64,000 nucleotides of DNA from Altibacter sp. (GTDB taxonomy: Bacteria > Bacteroidota > Bacteroidia > Flavobacteriales > Flavobacteriaceae). A program made the position numbers and the translations under genes. The notes under the pieces are model-generated. The model was given only the letters and a program-made list of their open reading frames with translations, was not told where the DNA came from and did not search any database. Positions 1 through 8,792 of the stretch are shown here, in pieces (position 1 is the stretch's first letter; every line of letters begins with the position of its first letter). The stretch is from contig NZ_JAIOHK010000063.1 of NCBI RefSeq assembly GCF_019913785.1, positions 1 to 64,000 on the forward strand. Direction: 5' to 3'.

Positions 1-450
1 TTGAATGGGAAGCACCATTTGTCCATCCAGCCCGATAAACGATATATACGAATTGTCAAAATTAGCCACGATATTGAGTGGATCGTTCGAACTCTTTAAT
101 ACAAATTGCTTGGAGGGATAAAAAATGAATTCTTCATTATAGGCTTTCCAATGATAGGAGGAGTCCGTTAAAAGGAGTTGCTTGAACGCTACGATTTCGT
201 CCTGGGTAAGTTCTCTTACAAAGACCAATTTATTAGAATACGCCAAGGTCTCCGTATCAATAAGGATGTGTTTTATAGTATGTAACGAAATTTGGTGTGT
301 CTCCATTACCTTATTGTACATACGCTCCGGAAGAAACCCCTCAATAAGTTCGTTCTCCACCTTGGGCTTCTGGGCCTTTAGTGTATCCTGCGCGTAGCCG
401 CAGCCTATTGTGAACACAAAGCCCAACATCAAAAAGAAAGTGCGTCCCAT
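1..450 (-). CDS. Exported protein of unknown function, C-terminus beyond the window
   Basis: Open reading frame on the minus strand from an ATG at 450 down to the left edge, 150 codons with no stop, so the 3' part is missing. The N-terminus (MGRTFFLMLGFVFTIGCGYA, then QD) is a signal peptide; the Cys at residue 17 may make it a lipoprotein, though signal peptidase I cleavage after YAQ is as likely. The visible mature part has no family motif I recognise. It starts one base after the stop of the upstream cysteine protease gene, so the two are almost certainly co-transcribed and translationally coupled. The function is unknown; the coupling suggests a shared task in the cell envelope. Confidence 0.75.
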   Translation of the reverse strand, partial: MGRTFFLMLGFVFTIGCGYAQDTLKAQKPKVENELIEGFLPERMYNKVMETHQISLHTIKHILIDTETLAYSNKLVFVRELTQDEIVAFKQLLLTDSSYHWKAYNEEFIFYPSKQFVLKSSNDPLNIVANFDNSYISFIGLDGQMVLPIQ

Positions 451-451
451 A

Positions 452-2002
452 TTATTTTCTTTTAATGTCAAGTATCATCATGGCCATCGTTCCATTCACA
501 TATTCAGCTCGAAAACCCATCGCGTTTTTGTTTAGGGCTATATCCTCCTTGCTGATTAATTTGTCATTAAAAATAATATACAGTTTGTCTAATAGGTCCC
601 CTTTCATGCTATCCAATCGCTCCTTCACAGCCTGTGCATCTATTTTATCTTCCGAAAAAATAACGATGGAATAATCGGATGTAACATCACTGTTTAGGCG
701 AAACCAATATTTCTCGCCCGGTACGATTACCGAAGTATTTTCATAAGCAATATAAGGGCTAATCTCTGCCTTGTGCGGAAATAATACACCGCTATCGTCA
801 TTGCTGTCGGCGCCAATTACATATACATAAGCCGGTTTACTCACCTTGGCGTACATTCTATATCTGGTGCCCATGGGATAGGCGTCTGTCGTTGCATAGT
901 CCCCAATACTTTGAGTTTCCTCATCTACCACCACATCCTGAAAACCTAAAATGGTTCTTTTGTATTCTCCCGAATTCTGTACGACCTTCATATGGGAGTG
1001 GTCGTACAATTTAAGCTCTAATTCCCCTGCCAATACACTTTTTTCGATCTCCACCACCTCGTCTTCGGTATCATCCTCTACCACTTCTACTACCACTTCA
1101 TCCTCTTTAATATCATCGTCCTTTTCGTCATCAACAACTACTTCGACCTTCACTTTTTTCTTGGTCTTCTTTTGTGCGATCATTTCGAAGGCATATCTGG
1201 AATATTTGGCGAAGTCTTTATAACGCACCCAGATATAGCCATTGTTCCCCCATTGATCTCCCCAGCTGTTTACAATTTCAAAGGAACCTCCGTATTTTTC
1301 GTCATCAAATCCAATCACACACATGGCATGCCCTCCGGTTTCTTCACCGTTATCAGGCTCATAGACGTTTTTAGCGCTGTAAAAGGAATTCTCCACTACG
1401 AAACCTATCACCACCGGATTCTCATTGATCAGGGCACGCTTTACGGTTTCTATTTTTAGTTCATCGGGTTCGTTGCTCCCGAACAATCGGACAAAGTCCT
1501 TAATCCTATTCTCTCTAGCCAATTGCAACACCGATTCGGGTACTTCGGTTTCACACATTACGTCGAAGTCTTTCAACAAGGGTGCCCCTTCGTCCACCAT
1601 GGTTTCCATCGCCCTGCCAATATAGGCGCCACCTTGGCAATTATAGTCGTCTTCCACATTGGATCGCAAATAGGTAAAAGCGGGTGCGTAGGCATTGGCC
1701 GAAATTTCATCGGTATCGGTTAAATTTTCTAGGCGAGCATTTAAGATGGTACGTCCGTAGTAGGTAGAAGACCAGCCCACACAGGTGCCATAACCACCCT
1801 GATTTCTAATTTCAGGAACAAAGGTTTTTAAAGATACTGCACTTGTTTCGCCTACCACGTCTTGAAATGAGACATTACGTGCCTTCATGGGTGTTTTTTC
1901 GTAGGCATCATCGTCAAACAATAAGCCCGTCTGTGGCCTGTCTTGAGAAAACATTGCTAAGGTGCAAAACAACAGCGCACAGAAAACTGTGAGGTTCTTC
2001 AT
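452..2002 (-). CDS. Secreted papain-family (C1A) cysteine protease with DUF4384-like C-terminal domain
   Basis: 516 aa with a signal peptide (residues 1-20, cleaved before DRPQ). The papain-like domain covers about residues 50-275. It has the nucleophile in NQGGYGTCVGWS (Cys74), the catalytic His in GGHAMCVIGFDD (His225) and Asn in VNSWGDQWGNNGYIWV (Asn245). A highly acidic, low-complexity linker follows (about 280-325, D/E/V-rich). The C-terminal domain (about 330-516) contains YVYVIGADSNDDSGVLFPH, typical of DUF4384 modules that often follow proteases. All catalytic residues are present, so it should be active outside the cytoplasm. It is co-transcribed with the exported protein that starts at 450. 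Its substrate cannot be told from sequence. Confidence 0.85.
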   Translation of the reverse strand: MKNLTVFCALLFCTLAMFSQDRPQTGLLFDDDAYEKTPMKARNVSFQDVVGETSAVSLKTFVPEIRNQGGYGTCVGWSSTYYGRTILNARLENLTDTDEISANAYAPAFTYLRSNVEDDYNCQGGAYIGRAMETMVDEGAPLLKDFDVMCETEVPESVLQLARENRIKDFVRLFGSNEPDELKIETVKRALINENPVVIGFVVENSFYSAKNVYEPDNGEETGGHAMCVIGFDDEKYGGSFEIVNSWGDQWGNNGYIWVRYKDFAKYSRYAFEMIAQKKTKKKVKVEVVVDDEKDDDIKEDEVVVEVVEDDTEDEVVEIEKSVLAGELELKLYDHSHMKVVQNSGEYKRTILGFQDVVVDEETQSIGDYATTDAYPMGTRYRMYAKVSKPAYVYVIGADSNDDSGVLFPHKAEISPYIAYENTSVIVPGEKYWFRLNSDVTSDYSIVIFSEDKIDAQAVKERLDSMKGDLLDKLYIIFNDKLISKEDIALNKNAMGFRAEYVNGTMAMMILDIKRK

Positions 2003-2126
2003 AATAGGGAATTTAGTTAGTTTAGTTCCTCCTAAAATACAATAAAAATGAAGACTTTGAAGAAATTCGTATTCTAATGAACGTCAATTCGTTAAAATTG
2101 AAGATGCGCCGGTTAAACGGGCACTC

Positions 2127-2966
2127 CTACGGCAACCACTTTTTATCGAAATTAGGCTTTCGTTTTTCCAAGAACGCGTCTCTACCTTCCTTTGCCTCAT
2201 CGGTCATATAGGCTAATCGGGTAGCTTCTCCGGCAAAGACCTGCTGGCCTACCATACCATCATCGGTTAGGTTCATGGCAAATTTGAGCATTTTTATACT
2301 TGTTGGTGATTTTGCCAATATTTCCTGCGCCCATTCGAAGGCTGTATCTTCTAATTGGGCATGGGGTACCACTGCATTGACCATCCCCATTTCATACGCC
2401 TCTTGAGCGCTGTAATTTCTTCCGAGGAAAAAGATCTCCCGAGCCCGCTTCTGCCCTACCATTTTAGCCAAATAGGCACTGCCGTAGCCACCGTCGAAAC
2501 TGGTCACATCGGCATCAGTTTGTTTAAAAATAGCGTGTTCCTTACTCGCCAAGGTCAGATCACACACCACATGCAGACTATGACCGCCACCCACTGCCCA
2601 ACCTGGAACGACACAGATTACCGCTTTTGGCATAAACCGAATGAGACGTTGTACGTCCAAAATATTTAACCTGTGGTATCCATCTTCACCCACATAGCCT
2701 TGACGCCCTCTAGCGGCTTGATCGCCACCACTGCAAAAGCTATATACCCCGTCTTTGGCGGAAGGCCCTTCGGCCGATAGTAAAACTACCCCAATACTCG
2801 TATCTTCCTGCGCATCGTGAAACGCATCTAGCAACTCGGATGTGGTTTTAGGACGAAAGGCATTGCGTACGTTGGGCCGGTTAAAAGCAATTCGGGCTAC
2901 GCCCTCACATTTTTTATAGGTGATATCTTCATATTCTTTGGCCGTTTTCCAAGTAGGTGTGCTCAT
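2127..2966 (-). CDS. menB: 1,4-dihydroxy-2-naphthoyl-CoA synthase (MenB)
   Basis: 279 aa crotonase-fold enzyme that cyclises o-succinylbenzoyl-CoA to DHNA-CoA in menaquinone synthesis; cytoplasmic. Diagnostic MenB stretches are visible: FNRPNVRNAFRPKT near the N-terminus, FCSGGDQAARG (oxyanion region), PGWAVGGGHSLHVVCDLT, and the C-terminal AYMTDEAKEGRDAFLEKRKP. Length is normal for the family. It lies about 3 kb from menD and menF but on its own transcript. A good Bacteroidetes -7 box (TATCTTTG, minus strand 2984-2991) sits 17 bases upstream of the start. It is divergent from the cysteine peptidase gene at 3056. Confidence 0.95.
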   Translation of the reverse strand: MSTPTWKTAKEYEDITYKKCEGVARIAFNRPNVRNAFRPKTTSELLDAFHDAQEDTSIGVVLLSAEGPSAKDGVYSFCSGGDQAARGRQGYVGEDGYHRLNILDVQRLIRFMPKAVICVVPGWAVGGGHSLHVVCDLTLASKEHAIFKQTDADVTSFDGGYGSAYLAKMVGQKRAREIFFLGRNYSAQEAYEMGMVNAVVPHAQLEDTAFEWAQEILAKSPTSIKMLKFAMNLTDDGMVGQQVFAGEATRLAYMTDEAKEGRDAFLEKRKPNFDKKWLP

Positions 2967-2983
2967 AATTATTAAATTTACAC

Positions 2984-2991
2984 CAAAGATA
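2984..2991 (-). promoter_or_regulatory. Bacteroidetes -7 box of menB
   Basis: On the minus strand this reads TATCTTTG, an exact match to the Bacteroidetes -7 consensus TAnnTTTG, 17 bases before the menB ATG. No clear -33 TTTG is seen at the usual distance, so the call rests on the -7 element and position. Confidence 0.55.
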
Positions 2992-3055
2992 AAAATTAAT
3001 CGCAGCTGAAGCGATCTCTCTCGTTGCTGATTGTTTAAAATTAAACATAGTTGTT

Positions 3056-4177
3056 ATGAAAAAATTACTATTGCTCTTTGGAATCCTATCCATAACGTTT
3101 ACCAATCTCGCACAAGAAGCCTATCAGTTTACCGAAGTCATCGACCTCGAAGCCACTCCTGTGATTAGTCAGGGCCGAACCGGAACCTGTTGGAGTTTTT
3201 CAAGCACTTCTTTTTTGGAGTCTGAAATTATCCGTCTAACGGGGAAGCAAATCGATCTTTCCGAAATGTATACCGTTCGGAATACCTATCCGTTAAAAGC
3301 CGAAAATTTTGTCATGCGACAAGGAAAGGCGCAATTCAGCGAGGGCGGACTGGCACACGATGTAATTAATTCGGTGCAGCACTACGGTTTGGTGCCCAAC
3401 ATTGTCTATAGTGGCTTGTTTAATTCAGAAGAACATCACAACCACGCCGAAATGGTGGCCGTATTGGAGGCTATGCTCAAAACCTATGTCGACAATCCGG
3501 GTAAAAAACTATCGAAGAATTGGAAATTGGCAATGGAAGCCGTCCTAGATGTATATTTAGGAAAGAGCGTGTCGCGTTTTACTTACGAAGGAACCTTGTA
3601 CACCCCCATGTCATTTCTTGAAATGACCAAAATTGTACCGACCGATTATGTAACCCTTACCTCTTTCACCCATGCGCCTTATTATTCAAAATTTATTCTG
3701 AATATTCCCGACAACTGGAGCAACGGAGCGATGTACAATGTGCCCTTGGACGAAATGATGGCGACCATAGATCATGCGCTTCAGAATGGGTTTACGGTAG
3801 AATTGGATTGCGATGTGAGCGAACGTACCTTCTCTTCGAAAGATGGTGTGGCAGTCATTCCAATGGATTCAGAAAATAATATAAAAGCATTACAAGGCCT
3901 GTACCCCGAAATGAACATCACTCAGGAATACCGGCAGGATGAATTTGAAAATTATACCACCACCGATGACCATTTAATGCATATTACCGGACTCTTACGC
4001 GACCAAAATGGCACCAAGTATTACAAGGTAAAAAATAGTTGGGGCACCGATGCATCGCGCAATGCCAATGGTGGGTATGTATATTTTAGTGAAGCCTATA
4101 TGAAACTAAAGACCATTAGCGTTATGGTACATAAAGATGCCGTCCCGAGGAACACTTCTAAAAAGTTAAACTTTTAA
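3056..4177 (+). CDS. Exported bleomycin hydrolase/aminopeptidase C-like (C1B) cysteine peptidase
   Basis: 373 aa. Signal peptide of about 20 residues ending NLAQ. The sequence VISQGRTGTCWSFSSTSFLE places the nucleophile at Cys45. The His in DDHLMHITGLL (His306) and Asn in YKVKNSWGTD (Asn327) complete the papain-type triad. Order and spacing match the C1B (PepC/bleomycin hydrolase) family, as does the segment SEGGLAHDVINSVQHYGLVP. Cytosolic PepC proteins are about 450 aa and lack a signal; this shorter exported form is the kind seen in Bacteroidetes. Likely a periplasmic or surface peptidase. It is divergent from menB and followed 44 bases later by a small exported protein. Confidence 0.88.
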   Translation: MKKLLLLFGILSITFTNLAQEAYQFTEVIDLEATPVISQGRTGTCWSFSSTSFLESEIIRLTGKQIDLSEMYTVRNTYPLKAENFVMRQGKAQFSEGGLAHDVINSVQHYGLVPNIVYSGLFNSEEHHNHAEMVAVLEAMLKTYVDNPGKKLSKNWKLAMEAVLDVYLGKSVSRFTYEGTLYTPMSFLEMTKIVPTDYVTLTSFTHAPYYSKFILNIPDNWSNGAMYNVPLDEMMATIDHALQNGFTVELDCDVSERTFSSKDGVAVIPMDSENNIKALQGLYPEMNITQEYRQDEFENYTTTDDHLMHITGLLRDQNGTKYYKVKNSWGTDASRNANGGYVYFSEAYMKLKTISVMVHKDAVPRNTSKKLNF

Positions 4178-4221
4178 AAAGGGAACTCAACTTCGGCTTC
4201 ATTTTTGATACATTTGATGCA

Positions 4222-4671
4222 ATGAAAAAATGGCTCTTCCTCTTAGTATTAAGTCCGTGGGTGTTATCTGCCCAGTACGATTTTGATTCGCGCTATTTTA
4301 CGATTAATTCAGAATCCTTACCTGAAATTGAAGAGCTTACGGCATCCTCATTTACATTGGATAAGGCACCGCTTCTCCCAACAAAGTTGAAAACCTTTCA
4401 AATGAATGCCGAAAACTATCGACAACCGGTGGATATGGCTGCTGTTGTGAATGAAAACCAGCGGTATATACAGCGAAAGGTGGATGTACTCCCCATGCAG
4501 CTCAAAGTATTGGGCATCAAACCAGGGAGTCGAATCTATCAAGCAGATGGTTCCAGCGGAGTTAAAAACATTGTCTATAAAGAAGTACGCGGATTGGATA
4601 TTTTAGATCCTTGTCCCCCATTTGGCATTTGTGCACGTTGTGCTCCGTATCGCGTAGGACGAGGTTATTAG
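4222..4671 (+). CDS. Small exported protein with a C-terminal cysteine cluster
   Basis: 149 aa, unrecognised. Residues 1-18 are a signal peptide (MKKWLFLLVLSPWVLSAQ). The mature region is mixed in composition and ends with DPCPPFGICARCAPYRVGRGY (Cys131, Cys137, Cys140: C-x5-C-x2-C), the only cysteines in the protein. The spacing could make a disulfide or bind a metal. Same strand as the C1B peptidase 44 bases upstream, so they may share a transcript. No function is claimed. Confidence 0.7.
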   Translation: MKKWLFLLVLSPWVLSAQYDFDSRYFTINSESLPEIEELTASSFTLDKAPLLPTKLKTFQMNAENYRQPVDMAAVVNENQRYIQRKVDVLPMQLKVLGIKPGSRIYQADGSSGVKNIVYKEVRGLDILDPCPPFGICARCAPYRVGRGY

Positions 4672-4696
4672 TCAGTTAGAAAAGTAATTGCGTTTT

Positions 4697-5527
4697 TTAA
4701 ATTAGTTCAATACCATCTTCCTTAATTACAATCTGCTTTTCCTTGTAAAGTGTTCCAATTGCCTTCTTAAAGCTTTTTTTACTCATTCCCAATTCATTTT
4801 TGATAGTATCGGGATCTGTCTTGTCGTGTATAGGAAGAAACCCGCCTGCCGCTTTCAACTCATCGAGTATAAAATTGGCGTTGGGCTCTATACTTCGGTA
4901 ACCAGGTGATTGCAGTACTACATCGATCTTATTATCGTCACGTACTTTCTTAATAAAGGCCTTGATCCGGTCTCCCGTACGAATGTCTTCAAAAATATCA
5001 TCGATATAGATAAGCCCCTTGTGTTTTCCGTTGATGATCACATTGGCCCCCTTTTCGGTCAAATGCGTAACAAGTACATCAACCTCCTCGAATTTTTCAA
5101 CTGTCACCTCGTCATTATTGACAAAACGGTTGGTTTTACTCGATCCCACCAAGCGATTGGTAATTTCATCCATATACAAATAGACAATATACCAGTTGCC
5201 AATTTTCATAGGGCGTGCCTGCTCTTTAAAAGGGACAAACAGTTGTTTTTCCAGACCCCAATCCATAAAGGCACCGTACTGATTTACATCACTACAATGC
5301 AGATATCCAAAGTCATTGAGATGTACAAAAGGTTCTAAGGTGGTGGCCACCGGTCGCTCTTCATGATCCAGATATACAAATACGCGAATCTCATCGCCAA
5401 TTTCGAAAGATTCGGGTTTGTATTTATGTGGTAGGAGCACTACATTTTCTTCTTCATCGCCCAAATAGAGCCCGGGATCTGTTTCCCGTAATATGGTAAG
5501 TGTATTATATTCACCTAGTTGAATCAT
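4697..5527 (-). CDS. CvfB-family S1-like RNA-binding protein
   Basis: 276 aa cytosolic protein. It has the arrangement of the CvfB/YitL family: repeated S1-like OB domains (GLYLGDEEENVVLLPHKY in the first, YGAFMDWGLEKQLFVPFKEQ in the second, GANVIINGKHKGLIYIDDIF in the third) followed by a C-terminal winged-helix segment (MSKKSFKKAIGTLYKEKQI). Length agrees with the family (about 280). CvfB proteins bind RNA and affect virulence gene expression in Staphylococcus; the role in Bacteroidetes is not established. It diverges from the gene at 5612, with an 84-base shared promoter region. Confidence 0.88.
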   Translation of the reverse strand: MIQLGEYNTLTILRETDPGLYLGDEEENVVLLPHKYKPESFEIGDEIRVFVYLDHEERPVATTLEPFVHLNDFGYLHCSDVNQYGAFMDWGLEKQLFVPFKEQARPMKIGNWYIVYLYMDEITNRLVGSSKTNRFVNNDEVTVEKFEEVDVLVTHLTEKGANVIINGKHKGLIYIDDIFEDIRTGDRIKAFIKKVRDDNKIDVVLQSPGYRSIEPNANFILDELKAAGGFLPIHDKTDPDTIKNELGMSKKSFKKAIGTLYKEKQIVIKEDGIELI

Positions 5528-5611
5528 AGCTGCAAAGATACAATTTCCAGTGCGATAAAAATGATAAAAAAGACGCTAGAAATTCGTTCTATTTTCTTAA
5601 TTTCACGTGCA

Positions 5612-6022
5612 ATGAACGCCAATGTCCCCCACCATTTACCCAATTCGGCTATCCTTCAAAACGTGCTTGAAATGGATATAGGTACTGCTTATTTTTACAA
5701 TAATATTGTGGTAGTTGAAGCAAAAGAAGGAGTGACCATCTCCTATAAAACAGGGTTTTCCTTTTTGGTAAAAGGCTTGCAATACATGGGGACCAAACCC
5801 TGGGTCTATATTGCAAATCGCATCAATTCATATTCGGTTAATCCCAACGATTATAAATATTTAGAAAAGATTCCAACACTTAGAGGAATTGCCATTGTCA
5901 CTCCCACCGATCTCGGTAAACAGAATGCCGCACTTGAGGCAAATTTTTTCAACAAGGATTTTATCATTTTGGAGAATCTTTCGAGTGCCTACGATTGGGC
6001 AACAGCGCTGCTTAACAAGTAG
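5612..6022 (+). CDS. STAS/SpoIIAA-like small protein
   Basis: 136 aa starting at the ATG at 5612 (MNANVPHHLPNSAI). The frame is open back to 5519, but that extension would overlap the divergent CvfB gene and its promoter, so the downstream ATG is preferred. The fold looks like a single alpha/beta domain: a predicted strand IGTAYFYNNIVVVEAKEG, a helix-rich middle, then strand GIAIVTPTD and helix NAALEANFFNKDFIILENL. This resembles small STAS/SpoIIAA-like proteins common in Flavobacteriaceae. No catalytic motif. It is convergent with menD, the stops separated by one base. Confidence 0.6.
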   Translation: MNANVPHHLPNSAILQNVLEMDIGTAYFYNNIVVVEAKEGVTISYKTGFSFLVKGLQYMGTKPWVYIANRINSYSVNPNDYKYLEKIPTLRGIAIVTPTDLGKQNAALEANFFNKDFIILENLSSAYDWATALLNK

Positions 6023-6023
6023 G

Positions 6024-7688
6024 CTAGGAGATATACTTGAAATAGTCTAACAGCACCCTGTCATTACTTTCTGAAGGTGTAAAAATCTCTAACAGTTTTG
6101 GGCCTTCCGAAGTATTAAAAAAACGCATTAGCGCTTCCTTAACCTCAGCTTTATTTGTAGCCGAATCGTATTCAAAACCAAACATCTCGCATAAATGTGT
6201 CGCAGAAAGTTGGTGCTTGGTTTCAAAATAGGTCGAAAAATGTTCGGTATTCTTCGCTCCGGGTAGGATTCTGAAAATACCTCCTCCACCATTGTTAATA
6301 ACTATAATCTTGAAGTTGGAGGGTATATAATTATTCCACAGCGCATTGCTATCGTAGAAAAAGGCAAGATCGCCGGTCACAAAAACTGAAGGGGTTTCCG
6401 AAGCATGGGCAGCTCCAATAGCGGTGCTCGTACTGCCATCGATACCACTGGTTCCTCGATTGCAAAATACGGTCAATGTCTTTGGCAGGTCAAATAACTG
6501 CGCATAGCGAACAGTCGCACTATTTCCCAATTGCAGTTGCAGGTCGTCCGGAATGAATTTAAAAATTTCAGAAAAGACTGTAAAGTCGGAGAACGAGGCC
6601 TGCGCCTCAAAGTCTGTATGTTTTTGTAGCCTGTTTTTCTTGACCTCAAGCCATTTAGTACGATACAAACTTACGGCCATTTCAATTTTTGGTAAAAACT
6701 GCTTCAGAAAAAGGGCAGGTGTTGTTTTAAAATGATGATCTAAAACAAAATAAGTGTCATAGGCTTTTTTGGGATCCACGTGCCAATGATGCTTCGGTGG
6801 ATAGGTCCGGAGGAAGGCCTTGATCTTTTTAGAGACTACCATTCCTCCCATGGTGATTAATAATTCGGGTTGTAATTCAGAAAAACCATTTTCCTGCAAT
6901 GGGGCAATAAGTTGATCGATCGATGAAATAAAATTATCGTGATGCAAATTGGAAGTGGTTTCCGTAAACACTAAAACACTATCATCTGTAGCCAATTGGT
7001 CGATCCATTGCTGCTCAATGCTGTTGGGAGGCAGTACCCCCACAAGGATCAGTTTTCTTTTCGCGTTATTCCACTGCTTCAGAAAAGGTTGTAGATCTTC
7101 ATCAAATTGTCTCGTGGCAGTTCTAGCGGGAACCTGTTGCGGACGTACTTGCATATCGGAAACCGTTTCATACAAAGGTTCCGAAAAAGGCGCGTTGATA
7201 TGAACAGGGCCTTGCAATTCGATGGCCAGATTCAGTGCAATATTGATTTCTGTTTCGTTAAAAACTTGATGTTCCTCCCCTTCCAAACAATTGGCGCTGT
7301 ATAATATGTGATTTGAAAAAACGTCTTCCTGCCGAATCGTTTGTCCATCGCCTATATCGATCATTGCTTTTGGTCGATCTGCCGAAATCACCACCAAGGG
7401 GATATCGCTATAAAAGGCTTCGGCTATTGCCGGATAATAATTAAGCAAGGCCGAACCCGATGTGCACACCAAGGCGACCGGTTTTTTTAGCTGCTGCGCA
7501 AGCCCCAGTGCAAAAAAAGCGGCACAGCGTTCATCTACAATACTGAAGTTTTTAAAGGAAGGATGTTCAGTAAAACCAACCGTAAGAGGAGCATTTCGCG
7601 AACCGGGGGAAATAACAATATGATCAATCTCTTTGGCGAGGCATAGTTGCGTAATGGTTTGTGAAAGGATCTTCTTAGAGAAATTCAT
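6024..7688 (-). CDS. menD: 2-succinyl-5-enolpyruvyl-6-hydroxy-3-cyclohexene-1-carboxylate synthase (MenD)
   Basis: 554 aa ThDP-dependent enzyme of menaquinone synthesis that joins isochorismate and 2-oxoglutarate. Family motifs: HIVISPGSRNAPL near the N-terminus, DERCAAFFALGLAQ (ThDP Glu region), ALVCTSGSALLNYYPAIAEA, SADRP, and the ThDP/Mg motif TGDLAFFYDSNALWNN, followed by IIVINNGGGGIFRILPG. I chose the ATG at 7688 (MNFSKKILSQT). The frame is open to 7787, but that would overlap the end of menF by 68 bases and add a cysteine-rich tail with no counterpart. It is third in the thioesterase-menF-menD operon, 31 bases after menF. Confidence 0.95.
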   Translation of the reverse strand: MNFSKKILSQTITQLCLAKEIDHIVISPGSRNAPLTVGFTEHPSFKNFSIVDERCAAFFALGLAQQLKKPVALVCTSGSALLNYYPAIAEAFYSDIPLVVISADRPKAMIDIGDGQTIRQEDVFSNHILYSANCLEGEEHQVFNETEINIALNLAIELQGPVHINAPFSEPLYETVSDMQVRPQQVPARTATRQFDEDLQPFLKQWNNAKRKLILVGVLPPNSIEQQWIDQLATDDSVLVFTETTSNLHHDNFISSIDQLIAPLQENGFSELQPELLITMGGMVVSKKIKAFLRTYPPKHHWHVDPKKAYDTYFVLDHHFKTTPALFLKQFLPKIEMAVSLYRTKWLEVKKNRLQKHTDFEAQASFSDFTVFSEIFKFIPDDLQLQLGNSATVRYAQLFDLPKTLTVFCNRGTSGIDGSTSTAIGAAHASETPSVFVTGDLAFFYDSNALWNNYIPSNFKIIVINNGGGGIFRILPGAKNTEHFSTYFETKHQLSATHLCEMFGFEYDSATNKAEVKEALMRFFNTSEGPKLLEIFTPSESNDRVLLDYFKYIS

Positions 7689-7719
7689 TGCGGCAAAGGT
7701 ACGAAGTGCAATGACAATA

Positions 7720-8787
7720 TTAAAGCATCGGTTGCAATACCTGAAGCATGGTTTGCAATTTGTTCTGGGTCTCTTCCCACTCATCAAGCGGTATCGACCC
7801 TAGGGTAATTCCACCGCCCACATACAGGGTGGCTGTATTTCCAACTATCTTCATACAGCGCAGGTTCACATATAAGCTGGAACAGGAATCATTGCCACAA
7901 ATAGGGCCAATAAAACCCGTATAAAACTCACGGTCGTATCCTTCTTTTTCTAAAATAAATTTCTTCGCACCTTTTTTCGGAGTACCACATACAGCGGGTG
8001 TTGGGTGCAAGGCTGCCGAAATTGTTTTAAGCGTGGTCTTTCCACTTCGTAAAACTCCGGTAATATCGGTACGTAAATGTGCCAACGTCCCGGCTTGGTG
8101 GGTATAGGTTTTTGATATTTTTAAAACATCGGTTACCCTTTGCAAGCTCGTGGTAATGGCATCGGTGACGTATTGATGTTCTTCAATTTCCTTATCGTTC
8201 CAATACACGGGTGTTTTTTCATTGAATTTTTGAGTACCCGCCAATGCCATCGAGCTGAAGGAAGTCTTTTCTGTTTTCACCAATACCTCGGGGGTCGCCC
8301 CACACCAAAGACCGTGTTTCGGATGGAACCAAATATATCGAAACGCGGGGGGATACAAGCTGAATACGCGTAACATCAACATTGAAAATTCAAATTTCTT
8401 CAGCTTAAAATCCTTCATTCTTGAAATGACAATTTTGGCGGCATTTTTTGTCTGAATAGCCAGCATTGTCTCTTTTACCAATTTCAAATACCTTTCTTTT
8501 TCGGTCGGATCCTCATCACAGCGCAGGTCAAACAGCGCAACCGGACTTATTTCTAAAGTGGATTCGAGGTGGATGCTTTCAGATTCAGGGATACAGTGTG
8601 CAACCGTTTCATAGTCGAAAGGCGCCATAATCACACCTGTATCGGTAAAGGTTTCGGTGGTATGCAACTGCGTATCTTTTTGTAGTAGCGCTACCAACTT
8701 ATTACTTTCGGGAAGTGAATAAATAACAAAAGGAAGTCCTTGTTGATAATGGTTCTCTATTTGCTCAAGGAGTAGTTTTTGTTCCAT
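7720..8787 (-). CDS. menF: Isochorismate synthase (MenF/EntC family)
   Basis: 355 aa chorismate-binding enzyme that converts chorismate to isochorismate, the first committed step to menaquinone. Motifs of the family: KIVISRMKDF, the substrate/Mg region MALAGTQKFNEKTPVYWNDKEIEEHQYV, LHPTPAVCGTPKKGA, GFIGPICGNDSCSSLYVNLRCMKI, and LYVGGGITLGSIPLDEWEE. The operon with menD points to menaquinone rather than siderophore use. It starts 5 bases after the hotdog thioesterase gene. Short length is usual for Bacteroidetes MenF. Confidence 0.93.
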   Translation of the reverse strand: MEQKLLLEQIENHYQQGLPFVIYSLPESNKLVALLQKDTQLHTTETFTDTGVIMAPFDYETVAHCIPESESIHLESTLEISPVALFDLRCDEDPTEKERYLKLVKETMLAIQTKNAAKIVISRMKDFKLKKFEFSMLMLRVFSLYPPAFRYIWFHPKHGLWCGATPEVLVKTEKTSFSSMALAGTQKFNEKTPVYWNDKEIEEHQYVTDAITTSLQRVTDVLKISKTYTHQAGTLAHLRTDITGVLRSGKTTLKTISAALHPTPAVCGTPKKGAKKFILEKEGYDREFYTGFIGPICGNDSCSSLYVNLRCMKIVGNTATLYVGGGITLGSIPLDEWEETQNKLQTMLQVLQPML

Positions 8788-8792
8788 TGCCT

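Noticed and set aside
951-1223. Ser/Thr-rich plus-strand frame
   Set aside because: Antisense shadow of the acidic D/E/V linker of the cysteine protease.
7689-7787. N-terminal extension of menD
   Set aside because: It overlaps menF by 68 bases, is cysteine/arginine-rich and absent from MenD proteins; the ATG at 7688 fits.
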